From the NCBI GenBank assembly GCA_904393115.1, contig CAJFMX010000013.1:10288-74287 (forward strand): DNA of 64,000 nucleotides. The letters run 5' to 3'. Made by a program: the position numbers and the translations under genes. Positions 32,333 through 40,487 of the stretch are shown piece after piece (position 1 is the first letter of the stretch; every line of letters starts with the position of its first letter). Source of the stretch: an uncultured Clostridia bacterium. GTDB taxonomy: Bacteria; Bacillota; Clostridia; Christensenellales; UBA1750. The notes below the pieces were generated by a model that was not told the origin of the DNA, made no database searches, and worked only from the letters and a program-made list of their open reading frames with translations.

Positions 32333-32402
32333 TTTTGCATTTTCTGCATATGCAAAAAATTCTTACATTATAAATTATAGCATATCTGCGAGGGAATGTC
32401 AC
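32333..32402 (-). promoter_or_regulatory. uxuA promoter with downstream palindromic operator
   Basis: Minus-strand GTGACA (32397-32402), 17 bp and TATAAT (32374-32379). Downstream of the start region lies an 8-bp inverted repeat TTTTGCAT/ATGCAAAA (32333-32340 with 32350-32357) containing a TGCATATGCA palindrome, a good candidate operator for a GntR- or LacI-type regulator. Confidence 0.65.
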
Positions 32403-32452
32403 CGGAAATTTTGTTGAATACGCTCTTTTTTTCTCGGGGCGGGCGCAGGCGG

Positions 32453-32481
32453 TTGACAGCCTGCGGGCAGTGTGCTAAGAT
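32453..32481 (+). promoter_or_regulatory. Promoter of the MATE exporter leader
   Basis: TTGACA (32453-32458), 17 bp and TAAGAT (32476-32481). Transcription would start near 32488. Confidence 0.8.
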
Positions 32482-32487
32482 ACACGG

Positions 32488-32586
32488 AGGAAATTGCATA
32501 GCAAATCGGGATTCTGCCGCCGGGTAGACCCGTGCGCCGCGATCCGCATCGGTAGGCCATGAAGATGCGGACCCGGCGCTTTTTTT
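32488..32586 (+). ncRNA. Attenuator riboswitch before a MATE gene, candidate guanidine-IV (mepA motif)
   Basis: A leader of about 100 nt ends in a strong terminator: GCGCC/GGCGC and TCCGCATC/GATGCGGA (32534-32550 with 32564-32579) plus seven T. An earlier segment CGCCGGGT (32518-32525) can pair with ACCCGGCG (32571-32578) in the terminator arm and would act as antiterminator. A ligand-controlled ON switch fits. The small size, the repeated GGTAG elements and the MATE gene downstream match the guanidine-IV (mepA) class, which I know from Clostridia, but I could not check the consensus. Confidence 0.6.
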
Positions 32587-32603
32587 GTCAAGGAGGAGAG
32601 GAC

Positions 32604-33938
32604 ATGCAGAAATTTCGGGAACTGCGCGGGGAATTCGTGCGCTACGCGTCCTTGAGCGCGCTGGGCACGCTGGGCACCTCGTGCTACATTTTGGCGGATA
32701 CGTTCTTTGTCGCCAAGGGATTGGGGACCGCGGGGCTCGCCGCGCTGAACCTGGCCATCCCCGTCTACAACCTGATCTACGGCGTGGGGCTGATGCTGGG
32801 CATGGGCGGCGCGACGAAGTTCGCCGTCAGCGCAAGCCAGGGCGAGCGGGAGGCGGGCAACCGCGCCTATGCCATGGCGCTGCTGCTGGCGGGGATCGCC
32901 GCGGTCGCCTTCGTCGCGGCGGGGCTGCTGTTCCCGGCGGAGATCGCGCGCCTGCTGGGCGCGGACGAAGAGGTCTTCGACATGACGCGGACGTATCTGC
33001 AGGTGCTGCTGCTGTTCGCGCCGGCGTTTCTGCTCAACGCGGTGCTGGTCAGCTTTGTGCGCAACGATGGGAATCCGCGCCTGGCCATGCTGGCCACGGT
33101 CGGGGCGAGCCTGTCCAACGTGGCGCTGGACTACCTCTTCATCTTCCCCTGCGGGATGGGGATCTTTGGGGCGGTGTTCGCCACGGGCCTTGCGCCGGTG
33201 ATCGGCGTGTGCATCCTGCTGCCGCACATGCTGCGGCGGGAGCGCGGCTTCCGCCTGACGTGCAGGGGCCTGCATCCGCGCTTGGCCGGCCAGGAGGCGG
33301 CCCTGGGATTCCCCTCGCTGGTGACGCAGCTCTCCTCGGCGGTGGTGATGATCACCTTTAACTTCCTGATCCTCGACCTGGCGGGGAACGTGGGCGTCGC
33401 GGCCTACGGCGTGGTGGCGAACCTGGCCCTGATCGCGGTGGGCCTGTACACGGGCGTCGCGCAGGGCGCGCAGCCGCTGCTCAGCCGCGCCTGGGGCCAG
33501 CGCGACGGGGAGGGCCTCCAGCGCCTCACCCGCTGGTCGACCTGGAGCGTGCTCGCGCTCTCCCTTGTGACCCTGGCGGTGATTCTGGCCTTCCCCGGGC
33601 CCATCGCCGCGCTGTTCAACGGCGAGGGCGACGCGGTGCTGCAGGGCATCGCGGAGCAGGGCCTGCGGCTCTACTTCCTCTCCTCGCCCTTTGCGGCCTA
33701 CAACCTGCTGCTGGCCACGCTCTTTCCCTCGGTGGAGCGCGCGCTGCCCGCGCACGCCCTCTCGCTCCTGCGGGGACTGGTGCTGCTGGTGCCCGCCGCC
33801 TTTGCGTTTGCGGCGCTGTGGGGGCTCGTGGGCGTGTGGCTGGCCGTGCCGGTCACCGAGGCCGTCACGGCCGCGGCCGGATACCTCGTCCTGCGGCGGG
33901 AGCGTGCGCGCGGATTTGGCGGGGAATTGCAGCCATAA
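32604..33938 (+). CDS. MATE family efflux transporter
   Basis: A 444-residue membrane protein with twelve predicted helices in two halves, as in MepA/NorM. Early FVRYASLSALGTLGTSCYIL and ADTFFVAKGLGTAGLAALNL, and FVRNDGNPRLAM near 150, are typical of the MepA-like branch (DinF/NorM superfamily). It would export cationic compounds using Na+ or H+. AGGAGG lies seven bases before ATG 32604, right after the riboswitch terminator. If the leader is a guanidine switch, the natural substrate may be guanidine or a related toxic cation. Confidence 0.93.
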   Translation: MQKFRELRGEFVRYASLSALGTLGTSCYILADTFFVAKGLGTAGLAALNLAIPVYNLIYGVGLMLGMGGATKFAVSASQGEREAGNRAYAMALLLAGIAAVAFVAAGLLFPAEIARLLGADEEVFDMTRTYLQVLLLFAPAFLLNAVLVSFVRNDGNPRLAMLATVGASLSNVALDYLFIFPCGMGIFGAVFATGLAPVIGVCILLPHMLRRERGFRLTCRGLHPRLAGQEAALGFPSLVTQLSSAVVMITFNFLILDLAGNVGVAAYGVVANLALIAVGLYTGVAQGAQPLLSRAWGQRDGEGLQRLTRWSTWSVLALSLVTLAVILAFPGPIAALFNGEGDAVLQGIAEQGLRLYFLSSPFAAYNLLLATLFPSVERALPAHALSLLRGLVLLVPAAFAFAALWGLVGVWLAVPVTEAVTAAAGYLVLRRERARGFGGELQP

Positions 33939-33959
33939 ACGAGCGAAAAGAGAAAAAAT

Positions 33960-34010
33960 GGAATCCGGACGAATTTCTTTCGAAAGATCGCCCGGATTCC
34001 TTTGATTTTT
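33960..34010 (+). terminator. Terminator of the MATE gene
   Basis: Stem GGAATCCGG/CCGGATTCC with a structured loop, followed by TTTGATTTTT. Confidence 0.75.
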
Positions 34011-34011
34011 C

Positions 34012-34040
34012 TTGCAAAACGGAAGGGGAGCGGCTATACT
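34012..34040 (+). promoter_or_regulatory. Promoter of the FGGY kinase cluster
   Basis: TTGCAA (34012-34017), 17 bp and TATACT (34035-34040), 39 bp before the kinase start. Confidence 0.75.
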
Positions 34041-34079
34041 GTTTGTAATGACAATCGGACATCCGAGGGAGGGAGAGAC

Positions 34080-35618
34080 ATGCGGACGGGGGAACGCTAC
34101 ATCCTGGCGCACGACCTGGGCACGAGCGGCAACAAGGCCACGCTCTACGACGAGGCGGGGAACCTGCGGTGCAGCGCGGTCTGCGGGTACGAAACGCGCT
34201 ACCCGCGCGACCGCTTTGTGGAGCAGGACCCGGAGGATTGGTGGCGCGCGGTCTGCAAGAGCACGCGCGACCTGATGGAAAAGGCGGGGATCGGCCCGGA
34301 GGCCGTGCTCGGCGTCAGCTTCAGCGGTATGATGATGGGCTGCCTGCCCGTGGACGGGGCGGGCAAGGCCCTGCGGCCCATGATCCTCTGGGCGGACACG
34401 CGCGCCGACCGGCAGGAGCGGGAGATGATCGCGCGCGCGGGGATGGCGCGCGGCTACCGCATCACCGGGCACCGGCTCAGCGCCTCCTACTCGGCGGCAA
34501 AGTTGCTCTGGGTGCGGGACAACGAGCCGGAGGTCTACGAGAAGACCGGTAAGATGCTCAACGCCAAGGACTACATCGTCTTCCGGCTTACGGGGGAGTT
34601 TGCGACGGACTACAGCGACGCCTCGGGCACGAACCTGCTGGACATCGAAAAGAAGGTCTGGTCGGACGAGATGCTGCGCGTGCTGGACATCCCCGCGCGC
34701 CTGCTGCCGCCGCTGCACCGCTCCAGCGACGTCATCGGCGGCGTGACGGAGGAGGCCGCGCGGGCGACCGGTCTGCTCGCGGGCACGCCCGTGGTCCTGG
34801 GCGGGGGCGACGGCTCCTGCGCGTGCGTGGGCGCGGGCGTCGTGCGGCCCGGCCGCGCCTACAACGTCCTGGGCTCCTCGTCGTGGATCTCGCTCGCGGC
34901 GGAAAAGCCGCTGTTTGACGAGGAGATGCGCACCTTTACCTGGGTGCACCTGGACGAGAAGCTCTACACGCCCTGCGGAACCATGCAGGCCGCGGGCTAT
35001 TCCTACAGCTGGTTCCGCGACGCGCTGGGCGGGGAGGAAAAGCGCCTGGCCGCCGAGCAGGGCGTAAGCGCCTACGATCTGCTCAACCGCCTGGCGGAGG
35101 GCTCCGCGCCGGGGGCGCGGGGCGTGCTCTACCTGCCGTACCTGCTGGGCGAGCGCTCGCCCCGGTGGGACCACGACGCGCGCGGCGCGTTCCTGGGCCT
35201 CGGGGTGGGGACGACAAAGGGCGACCTCGTGCGCGCGGTGCTGGAGGGCGTGGGCTACAATTTGAAGATCATCCGCGACATCCTGCGGCGCAGCGCGCCC
35301 ATGGACAGCCTGACCGTCATCGGCGGCGGGGCCAAGAGCCGGACCTGGCTGCAGATCCTTGCGGACATCTGGGAGCAGGAGCTGACGCTGCCCCGCTACC
35401 GCGAGGAGGCCACGAGCATGGGCGCCGCCATCTGCGCCGGCGTGGGGCTACGCCTGTACCCGGACTATTCCGTGGCCGAATCGCTCAACCCCGGGGAGGA
35501 GACCGTGCGGCCCAATCCCCAAAACGCCCCGGCCTACGAGCGCGCCTTCGCGCGGTTCGACGAGGCCTATGAGGCGCTGCGCCCGGTCTTTGCCCGCATG
35601 GCGGAGGACCGGGCATGA
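34080..35618 (+). CDS. FGGY-family carbohydrate kinase (xylulokinase-like)
   Basis: A 512-residue sugar kinase. The N-terminal phosphate-binding strand HDLGTSGNKATLYD, the substrate-side WADTRAD near 103, the ATP-domain GGGDGSCACVGAG near 240, and the second FGGY signature GVGYNLKIIRD plus IGGGAKSRTWLQILADI near 415 place it with xylulose/gluconate kinases. The exact sugar is not certain. ATG 34080 follows GGGAGGGAGA. The order kinase-GntR-DeoC suggests one catabolic unit that turns a phosphorylated pentose or deoxysugar into triose phosphate and an aldehyde. Confidence 0.87.
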   Translation: MRTGERYILAHDLGTSGNKATLYDEAGNLRCSAVCGYETRYPRDRFVEQDPEDWWRAVCKSTRDLMEKAGIGPEAVLGVSFSGMMMGCLPVDGAGKALRPMILWADTRADRQEREMIARAGMARGYRITGHRLSASYSAAKLLWVRDNEPEVYEKTGKMLNAKDYIVFRLTGEFATDYSDASGTNLLDIEKKVWSDEMLRVLDIPARLLPPLHRSSDVIGGVTEEAARATGLLAGTPVVLGGGDGSCACVGAGVVRPGRAYNVLGSSSWISLAAEKPLFDEEMRTFTWVHLDEKLYTPCGTMQAAGYSYSWFRDALGGEEKRLAAEQGVSAYDLLNRLAEGSAPGARGVLYLPYLLGERSPRWDHDARGAFLGLGVGTTKGDLVRAVLEGVGYNLKIIRDILRRSAPMDSLTVIGGGAKSRTWLQILADIWEQELTLPRYREEATSMGAAICAGVGLRLYPDYSVAESLNPGEETVRPNPQNAPAYERAFARFDEAYEALRPVFARMAEDRA

Positions 35619-35655
35619 CAAGGAAAATATCATCCATGGCGGAGGGATGGGAACG

Positions 35656-36402
35656 ATGCTGAACTATACGCTGCACAAGGACATACCGGTTCCGCTGTAC
35701 TACCAACTCAAGCTGCAGATCCTGGCAGACATCAAGGAGGGGCGCCTGCACGTGGGCGACATGCTGCCGCCCGAGTGCGAGCTGTGCAAGGAGATGGGCA
35801 TCAGCCGGCCCACGGTGCGCCAGGCCATGGGCGAACTGGTCGCCGAAGGCCATTTGACCCGCTGCAAGGGCAAGGGCACGTTCGTCTCCGCGCCGTCGGT
35901 GCGGCCGGTGGACGCGCGCTTCTTCCAGGGCCTGCAGAGCTTCAATGAAGAGATGCTGCAAAAGGGCCTTGCGCCCTCCACGCGCGTGCTGGCGCTGGAG
36001 ATGGTCTCCAACCGGGAGGACATCGCCGCCACCCTGCGCCTTGCGGAGGACAAGCGCCTCATCCACCTGAGCCGGCTGCGCAGCGCGGACGGCCAGCCGC
36101 TGGTGGTGGTGGACACCTGGCTGCCCTACGCGCGCTTCCGCGGGCTCATGGAGGAGGACTTTGAGGTCAAGAGCCTGTATGCCCTGCTGGAGCAGAAGTA
36201 CAACCTGCGCGTGGACCGCGCCACGCGGCAGTTCGAGGCGGCGGGCGTCGCCCCGGAGGACGCCGCGCTCCTGGGCATGGATGCCGGGCGCGCCGTCTGC
36301 CGCGTCTATACCCTGGCCTATGCCAAGAACCAGCCCGTGGAGCACTCCATCGCGCGCTACCGCGGCGACCGCAATATCTTCACCGTCGAATTGTTCCGCT
36401 GA
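35656..36402 (+). CDS. GntR/HutC-family transcriptional regulator (UTRA domain)
   Basis: A 248-residue regulator. Winged helix: PLYYQLKLQILADIKEGRL and GISRPTVRQAMGELV near residues 10-60, ending in GKGTFVSAP. UTRA ligand domain: from about residue 80, with RLRSADGQPLVVVDTW and a final PVEHSIARYRGDRNIFTVEL. HutC-type regulators bind phosphorylated sugars. Among several possible starts (35638, 35647, 35656) the last has GGAGGG nine bases upstream. It probably controls the kinase and deoC genes it sits between, and perhaps uxuA, whose promoter carries a palindrome. Confidence 0.9.
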   Translation: MLNYTLHKDIPVPLYYQLKLQILADIKEGRLHVGDMLPPECELCKEMGISRPTVRQAMGELVAEGHLTRCKGKGTFVSAPSVRPVDARFFQGLQSFNEEMLQKGLAPSTRVLALEMVSNREDIAATLRLAEDKRLIHLSRLRSADGQPLVVVDTWLPYARFRGLMEEDFEVKSLYALLEQKYNLRVDRATRQFEAAGVAPEDAALLGMDAGRAVCRVYTLAYAKNQPVEHSIARYRGDRNIFTVELFR

Positions 36403-36428
36403 GGGCGGAAGAAAGGAAGGATTTCGTC

Positions 36429-37106
36429 ATGAATGCATCGCAGCTGGCCCAGTACTTTGACCACACGCTCCTGCGCGCGGACGCCACGCCCGCGGACTTT
36501 GCAGCCTTTTGCGCGGACTGCCGACGCTATGGGTTCGCCATGGCGGCCATCAATTCCGCGCCCGTGCGCCGGGTCAAGGAGCTCCTGCGCGGCTCGCCCG
36601 TGCACGTCGGCGCGGCCATCGGCTTCCCGCTCGGGCAGACGCGCATCGACGTCAAGCTCCTGGAGACGCGCCTGGCCATCGAGGACGGCGCGGACGAGAT
36701 CGACTACGTCGTGAACCTGACGGAGCTCAAGGCCGGAAACCTGGACTACGTGCAGCGGGAGATGGCCTCCATCGCCGCCCTCTGCCGGGAAAAGGGCGTT
36801 CTCTCCAAGGTCATCTTTGAGAACTGCTACCTCACCGACGCGGAGAAGCGCAACCTCTGCGCCATCGCCCGCGAGGTCGGTCCGGACTTTGTCAAGACCT
36901 CCACGGGCTTTGGAACCGGCGGCGCCACGTTCGCGGACGTGGAGCTCATGGTGCGCGAGGTCGGCCCGGGCGTCCGCGTCAAGGCGGCCGGCGGCATCCG
37001 CACGCTGGAGGACGCCCTGCGCTACATCGACCTGGGCGTTTCCCGCATCGGCTCGACCGCGAGCGTGCGCATCGTCGACGCCTTCCGCGAAAAGTACGGC
37101 GAATAA
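36429..37106 (+). CDS. deoC: Deoxyribose-phosphate aldolase
   Basis: A 225-residue class I aldolase that cleaves 2-deoxyribose 5-phosphate into glyceraldehyde 3-phosphate and acetaldehyde. FDHTLLRADAT at residue 10, EIDYVVNL near 95 and the Schiff-base Lys in FVKTSTGFGTGGAT near 155 are clear, as is the phosphate site KAAGGIRT near 182. It is last in the kinase/GntR/DeoC cluster. Its 3' end is duplicated just downstream in a decayed copy (37264-37328). Confidence 0.95.
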   Translation: MNASQLAQYFDHTLLRADATPADFAAFCADCRRYGFAMAAINSAPVRRVKELLRGSPVHVGAAIGFPLGQTRIDVKLLETRLAIEDGADEIDYVVNLTELKAGNLDYVQREMASIAALCREKGVLSKVIFENCYLTDAEKRNLCAIAREVGPDFVKTSTGFGTGGATFADVELMVREVGPGVRVKAAGGIRTLEDALRYIDLGVSRIGSTASVRIVDAFREKYGE

Positions 37107-37479
37107 ACCCAAAAGCAAACGTCCCCCGCGCTTCCATGGGAAGCGCGGGGGACGTTTGCCTCGTCCAATCAGTCGGGGCGGTGCATCGTCACCTGGACCT
37201 TCTTGTTCTGCGCGTCCAGGGCGTGAATCCAAACCGTCAAAACGTCGCCGCCGGAGGACGCTGTGCGCTGCATCGGCCTGGGCGTGTCCCACATCGTCGA
37301 TGCGTTCCGCGAAAAATCCGGCGAGTGACCTCGAAAGCGAAAGGGCCCCCGCGCTTCCATGCAAAGCGCGGGGGCCTCTTGTCTCGTCCAATCAGTCGGG
37401 GCGGTGCATCGTCACCTGGACCTTCTTGTTCTGTGTGTCCAGAGCGTGAATCCAGACCATCAAAACGTCGCCGCCGGAG
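37018..37479. repeat. Local tandem duplication across the deoC and S1-protein 3' ends
   Basis: Unit 1 (37018-37257) holds the end of deoC, a terminator and a copy of the last 28 codons of the minus-strand S1 gene. Unit 2 (37264-37479) holds a decayed end of deoC, which lacks 21 bp, a second terminator and the true end of the S1 gene. Offsets between copies are 223 bp in the S1 part. The two copies of the S1 tail differ at a few positions (VLTVWIHALDAQ versus VLMVWIHALDTQ). Confidence 0.9.
37115..37159. terminator. Terminator after deoC
   Basis: A 19-bp perfect stem starting GCAAACGTCCCCCGCGCTT. The duplicated copy at 37343-37376 keeps the inner GC stem and works for the S1 gene on the other strand. 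Confidence 0.75.
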
Positions 37480-39872
37480 AGCGTCGTGCCCTCCAGGATC
37501 TGCGACTTGTGCAGCAGCACGTTGCCCTCGGCATAGCCGATGTCCACGAACGCGCCGTAGGGGACCAGGTCGCGGACCGTCGCATTGTAGCGCTGGCCGA
37601 CCGCCAGGTCGCGGAAGTTCTCCACCACCGTCGGGCGCTGCGTGAAGATGTTCGCCGGGTCCGCCCAAGCCCAGCTCGAGCGCGCGGCGCGCGGCGCGCG
37701 GGCCGGTTTTTCCGGCTTCGCCGCCTTCTCCGGGCGCTCCGGCTTCTCGGGCTTTGCCGGCTTTTCCGCGCGGGCGGGCGCGTCGGCCGCCTGCGCGGCG
37801 GGCTTGGCCTCCTCGCGCCGGGCGAGGATCGCCTCTGCCGGTTCGGCCAGCTCGCACTGGTAGGAGCCGCCGCAGGTGTTGGGCGAGAGCACGCGCACCT
37901 GCGCGCGCAGGCCGTGGAACTCCTGCGCCTTGTGGCCGGAGAGCCGCTTGAGCGAGATCGTTCCCTTGATCTCGTCCGACTCGGCCTTCAGGGCCTTGGC
38001 CGCGGTCGTGCCGGTGAAGCGCATCTCCAGCGTCTTGCCGACCCAGGGATCGTTCGCCGCCTCTTCCACGCCCGGCGCGGGAGCGGCTTCCTGTGCGGCC
38101 TGCGGGACCAGCGGAGCCTGCGAAACCTGCGCGGGCGCTTCGGCGGGGGCTGCGGCAGGCGCTTCCGCGGGCGCTGCGGCAGGAGATTCGGCGTCCGGCT
38201 CGGCAAAGGAGAGCTGGTAGGTGTTGCCCAGCTGATTGCGGCCCTCGACGCGCACGGCGATGGGCTTGCCGAGCAGCTCCTCCAGGGTGCGTGCGCCCAG
38301 GCGGCGGCGCGAGATGGTCCCCAGCGCGCCCGTGCTGACGATGCGGCCGCGGATGCCCTGGTTGGCCGTGCGCCCGCTGGGGATGAAGGTGTAGGTCTGG
38401 CCGATGGTCGGCTCCGCCTGCTCCGGCGCGGCCTGCGGCTTTGCCGGCTCCGCGGGCGCTGCGAGCGCTGCGGGCGCTTCTGGCGTTTGCGCGGCGGGGG
38501 CTTCCGGCGCGGCCTCCTCGGCGGCGCGCTCCTCGCCCTCGTCCTCGCCGTCCTCGTCCTCCTCGTCCAGGAGCAGGTCGTCGGGGTTGATGGAACTGGG
38601 GTTCAGCCAGCTGTTGTCCGGCTTGCACAGGATGCGCGCGTTGTTGTACGCCCAGGGGAGGAGAAGTATCGTCTCTGGAACGTAGAACCCGTCGCGCCGG
38701 GACAGGACCAGGGCGAAGTCCGGGGGGGAGAAGTAGTCCGCCGAAAGGTAGATCGGCATCAGGAACTGGATCTGCCCCTCGTAGCGGACGCGCTTGCCGC
38801 CCACGTACTCCACGCCCGCGGGCCGGTACTGGGGGATGACGTACTTGTAGTTGCGCTGGGCCATCATGCAGGAAATCTTGATGGCGTTGTTGAGCATCTG
38901 CGCCAGGGACCAGGGCGGAATGGGCTTGCCGGTCTGGCTGACGGTGTACTTCTTGGGGAAGCGGTTGCGGCGGATGCCGTCGTCGATGATGTGCTCGAGC
39001 TTGCTCTCGGTAAAGTCGATGGTGATGGAGGGGTCGTAGACGATCTCGGAGACCGAGCGGTAGAACGAGGCCATGCCCGGGCCGGGGTCGATGTCGCGCT
39101 GGGCGAAGCCGTAGTGCTTGACCAGCTCAATCTTGCTGTCGACAAAGCGCGGGTTGTTGCAGGTGAAGATGCCGTCCTCGCGCAGGGCGTGCACCTCGCC
39201 GGTGAGGTACAGGTCCTGGGCGTACTTGGTCAGCAGCCCCGTGTTGAAATAGCAGTACTTCTTGTCCTGCGAGAAGACGATTTTTCCATAGTTGTCGCTG
39301 TTTTTGTCGTTGTATTCCAGCATCAGCTTGGAAAAGGTGTGCCGAAGGTAGGACTCGAGGATCTGGTACCGCGTGCAGCGGCGGATGAGCGCGGGATTTT
39401 CCTCGCTGCGGGGAAAGCCCCACTGCTCGCCGGGAAGGAGAACCTCGTGGATGCCGCAGATGAAATCGTTCGCCTCACGGAAGTTCTTGAAGTTGAGGTA
39501 GCCGATGTGGTAGGCCGAAAGGATGCCGTACACCGTGGGCCGCGCGCCCACGTAGACCGCGGACCACTTCTGCCCCGGATGCTGGCAGACATAGGCCAAG
39601 ATCTCCTGGCCCTTGGTGTCCGTCAGGCCGATGCTGACCGCCTTGGCGACGATCTCGCGCGTGGACTGCGGCGCCGCCTTGGAAACGGCGATGCCGCCCT
39701 GCTTGTCGCAGGTGTAGTACTCGATGCAGCCCCGATCCAACTCCTGTTGCACAAAATGGTGGACGTGCTGCTTGTCCTGGGCGGTTACATCACGACCCAG
39801 AAGATCGCCGAGCTTGCCGTAAAAAATGCCCTCGTTGATGTAACCGAACCCGAACAGTCCGGTTTTTGCCAT
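37392..39872 (-). CDS. DUF3825 protein with OB-like modules and a C-terminal S1 domain
   Basis: An 826-residue cytoplasmic protein. Residues about 150-430 match the DUF3825 pattern: YCYFNTGLLTKYAQDLYL, then ILLLPWAYNNARILCKPDNS at the end of the domain. An acidic linker (LLLDEEDEDGEDEGEE) and an Ala/Pro-rich stretch follow. There are two small beta-barrel-like segments (GQTYTFIPSGRT..., VGKTLEMRFTGT...) separated by low-complexity linkers, and a final S1 RNA-binding domain (QRYNATVRDLVPYGAFVDIG). A role in RNA binding or RNA repair/metabolism is inferred; the enzyme activity of DUF3825, if any, is unknown to me. Confidence 0.8.
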   Translation of the reverse strand: MAKTGLFGFGYINEGIFYGKLGDLLGRDVTAQDKQHVHHFVQQELDRGCIEYYTCDKQGGIAVSKAAPQSTREIVAKAVSIGLTDTKGQEILAYVCQHPGQKWSAVYVGARPTVYGILSAYHIGYLNFKNFREANDFICGIHEVLLPGEQWGFPRSEENPALIRRCTRYQILESYLRHTFSKLMLEYNDKNSDNYGKIVFSQDKKYCYFNTGLLTKYAQDLYLTGEVHALREDGIFTCNNPRFVDSKIELVKHYGFAQRDIDPGPGMASFYRSVSEIVYDPSITIDFTESKLEHIIDDGIRRNRFPKKYTVSQTGKPIPPWSLAQMLNNAIKISCMMAQRNYKYVIPQYRPAGVEYVGGKRVRYEGQIQFLMPIYLSADYFSPPDFALVLSRRDGFYVPETILLLPWAYNNARILCKPDNSWLNPSSINPDDLLLDEEDEDGEDEGEERAAEEAAPEAPAAQTPEAPAALAAPAEPAKPQAAPEQAEPTIGQTYTFIPSGRTANQGIRGRIVSTGALGTISRRRLGARTLEELLGKPIAVRVEGRNQLGNTYQLSFAEPDAESPAAAPAEAPAAAPAEAPAQVSQAPLVPQAAQEAAPAPGVEEAANDPWVGKTLEMRFTGTTAAKALKAESDEIKGTISLKRLSGHKAQEFHGLRAQVRVLSPNTCGGSYQCELAEPAEAILARREEAKPAAQAADAPARAEKPAKPEKPERPEKAAKPEKPARAPRAARSSWAWADPANIFTQRPTVVENFRDLAVGQRYNATVRDLVPYGAFVDIGYAEGNVLLHKSQILEGTTLSGGDVLMVWIHALDTQNKKVQVTMHRPD

Positions 39873-39992
39873 ACATTCACTCCCTTGTAAAAAAGTTTCA
39901 AAAGGCGGATCGCCGGGCGCGCCAAAAGCGCGCGCCCGCCCATCAGCGCACGCAATACAAAAGTATGGTGTGCAGCGATCCTCTTTTCATCC

Positions 39993-40021
39993 ATTATATA
40001 GGAAAACCGCGGTCAAGTCAA
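39993..40021 (-). promoter_or_regulatory. Promoter of the DUF3825/S1 gene
   Basis: Minus-strand TTGACT (40016-40021), 17 bp and a perfect TATAAT (39993-39998). The leader is about 115 nt and contains a GGGCGCGC/GCGCGCCC hairpin near 39919-39946. Confidence 0.8.
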
Positions 40022-40101
40022 ACAAACCCTTGACAAATCGCGGACGCGGCCCCTTTTCCCGGAAAAGACCGCGGAAAGGGCGGCTGCGCGGCCGGAAAGG
40101 C

Positions 40102-40130
40102 TTGACAATTCGGCCGCCCTGCCGCATAAT
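40102..40130 (+). promoter_or_regulatory. Promoter of the dapAB operon
   Basis: TTGACA (40102-40107), 17 bp and CATAAT (40125-40130), so transcription starts near 40137, at the 5' end of the riboswitch. Confidence 0.75.
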
Positions 40131-40136
40131 GAAACC

Positions 40137-40398
40137 ATGACCTTGCAGAGGTTGCGAAAGCCCGCGTACCCTGCCGCAGCGGATGGCGCATCCACAGAAA
40201 GCGGAAGGGGAAGGAGGCTCCCGCCGAAAGCGGCCGGCCCGCGCCGGGCGGACCGCTTGGGCGCGCAGAGCACGTCTGTGCGACTGTCACCGGCCGAAGA
40301 GAGGGCCGGTGGGGCGCTGGCACAGGGCAAGAACCGTTTCTTCCGCCATTCCGCGTGGAGGCTCTTGCCGCGGCGCTCGAAAGAGCGTCTTTTTTTGT
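40137..40398 (+). ncRNA. Lysine riboswitch (L-box) with terminator
   Basis: The leader carries L-box hallmarks in order: AGAGGTTGCGAAAGC, a GTAC near the second helix, GGAAGGGGAAGGAGGC, CGCCGAAAGCGG, and GACTGTCAC...GGTGGGGCGCTGG. P1 is CTTGC/GCAAG (40142-40146 with 40327-40331). GGCAAGA (40326-40332) can instead pair with TCTTGCC (40363-40369) as antiterminator. The terminator is CGCTC-GAAA-GAGCG (40374-40387) with a T-run. Lysine binding should favour P1 and termination, shutting off dapA-dapB. Confidence 0.9.
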
Positions 40399-40487
40399 AT
40401 CATTTGCCATCCCTCCCTCGTATGGATGAAGGGAGGAAAAGCAGCGCAAGCTGAGACGTGGGAAAGAAGAAAGGGGAGCAAACGACA

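Noticed and set aside
37359..39890. Long plus-strand frame opposite the DUF3825/S1 gene
   Set aside because: Leu/Arg/Val-rich shadow product; the minus strand has a promoter, start and recognisable domains.
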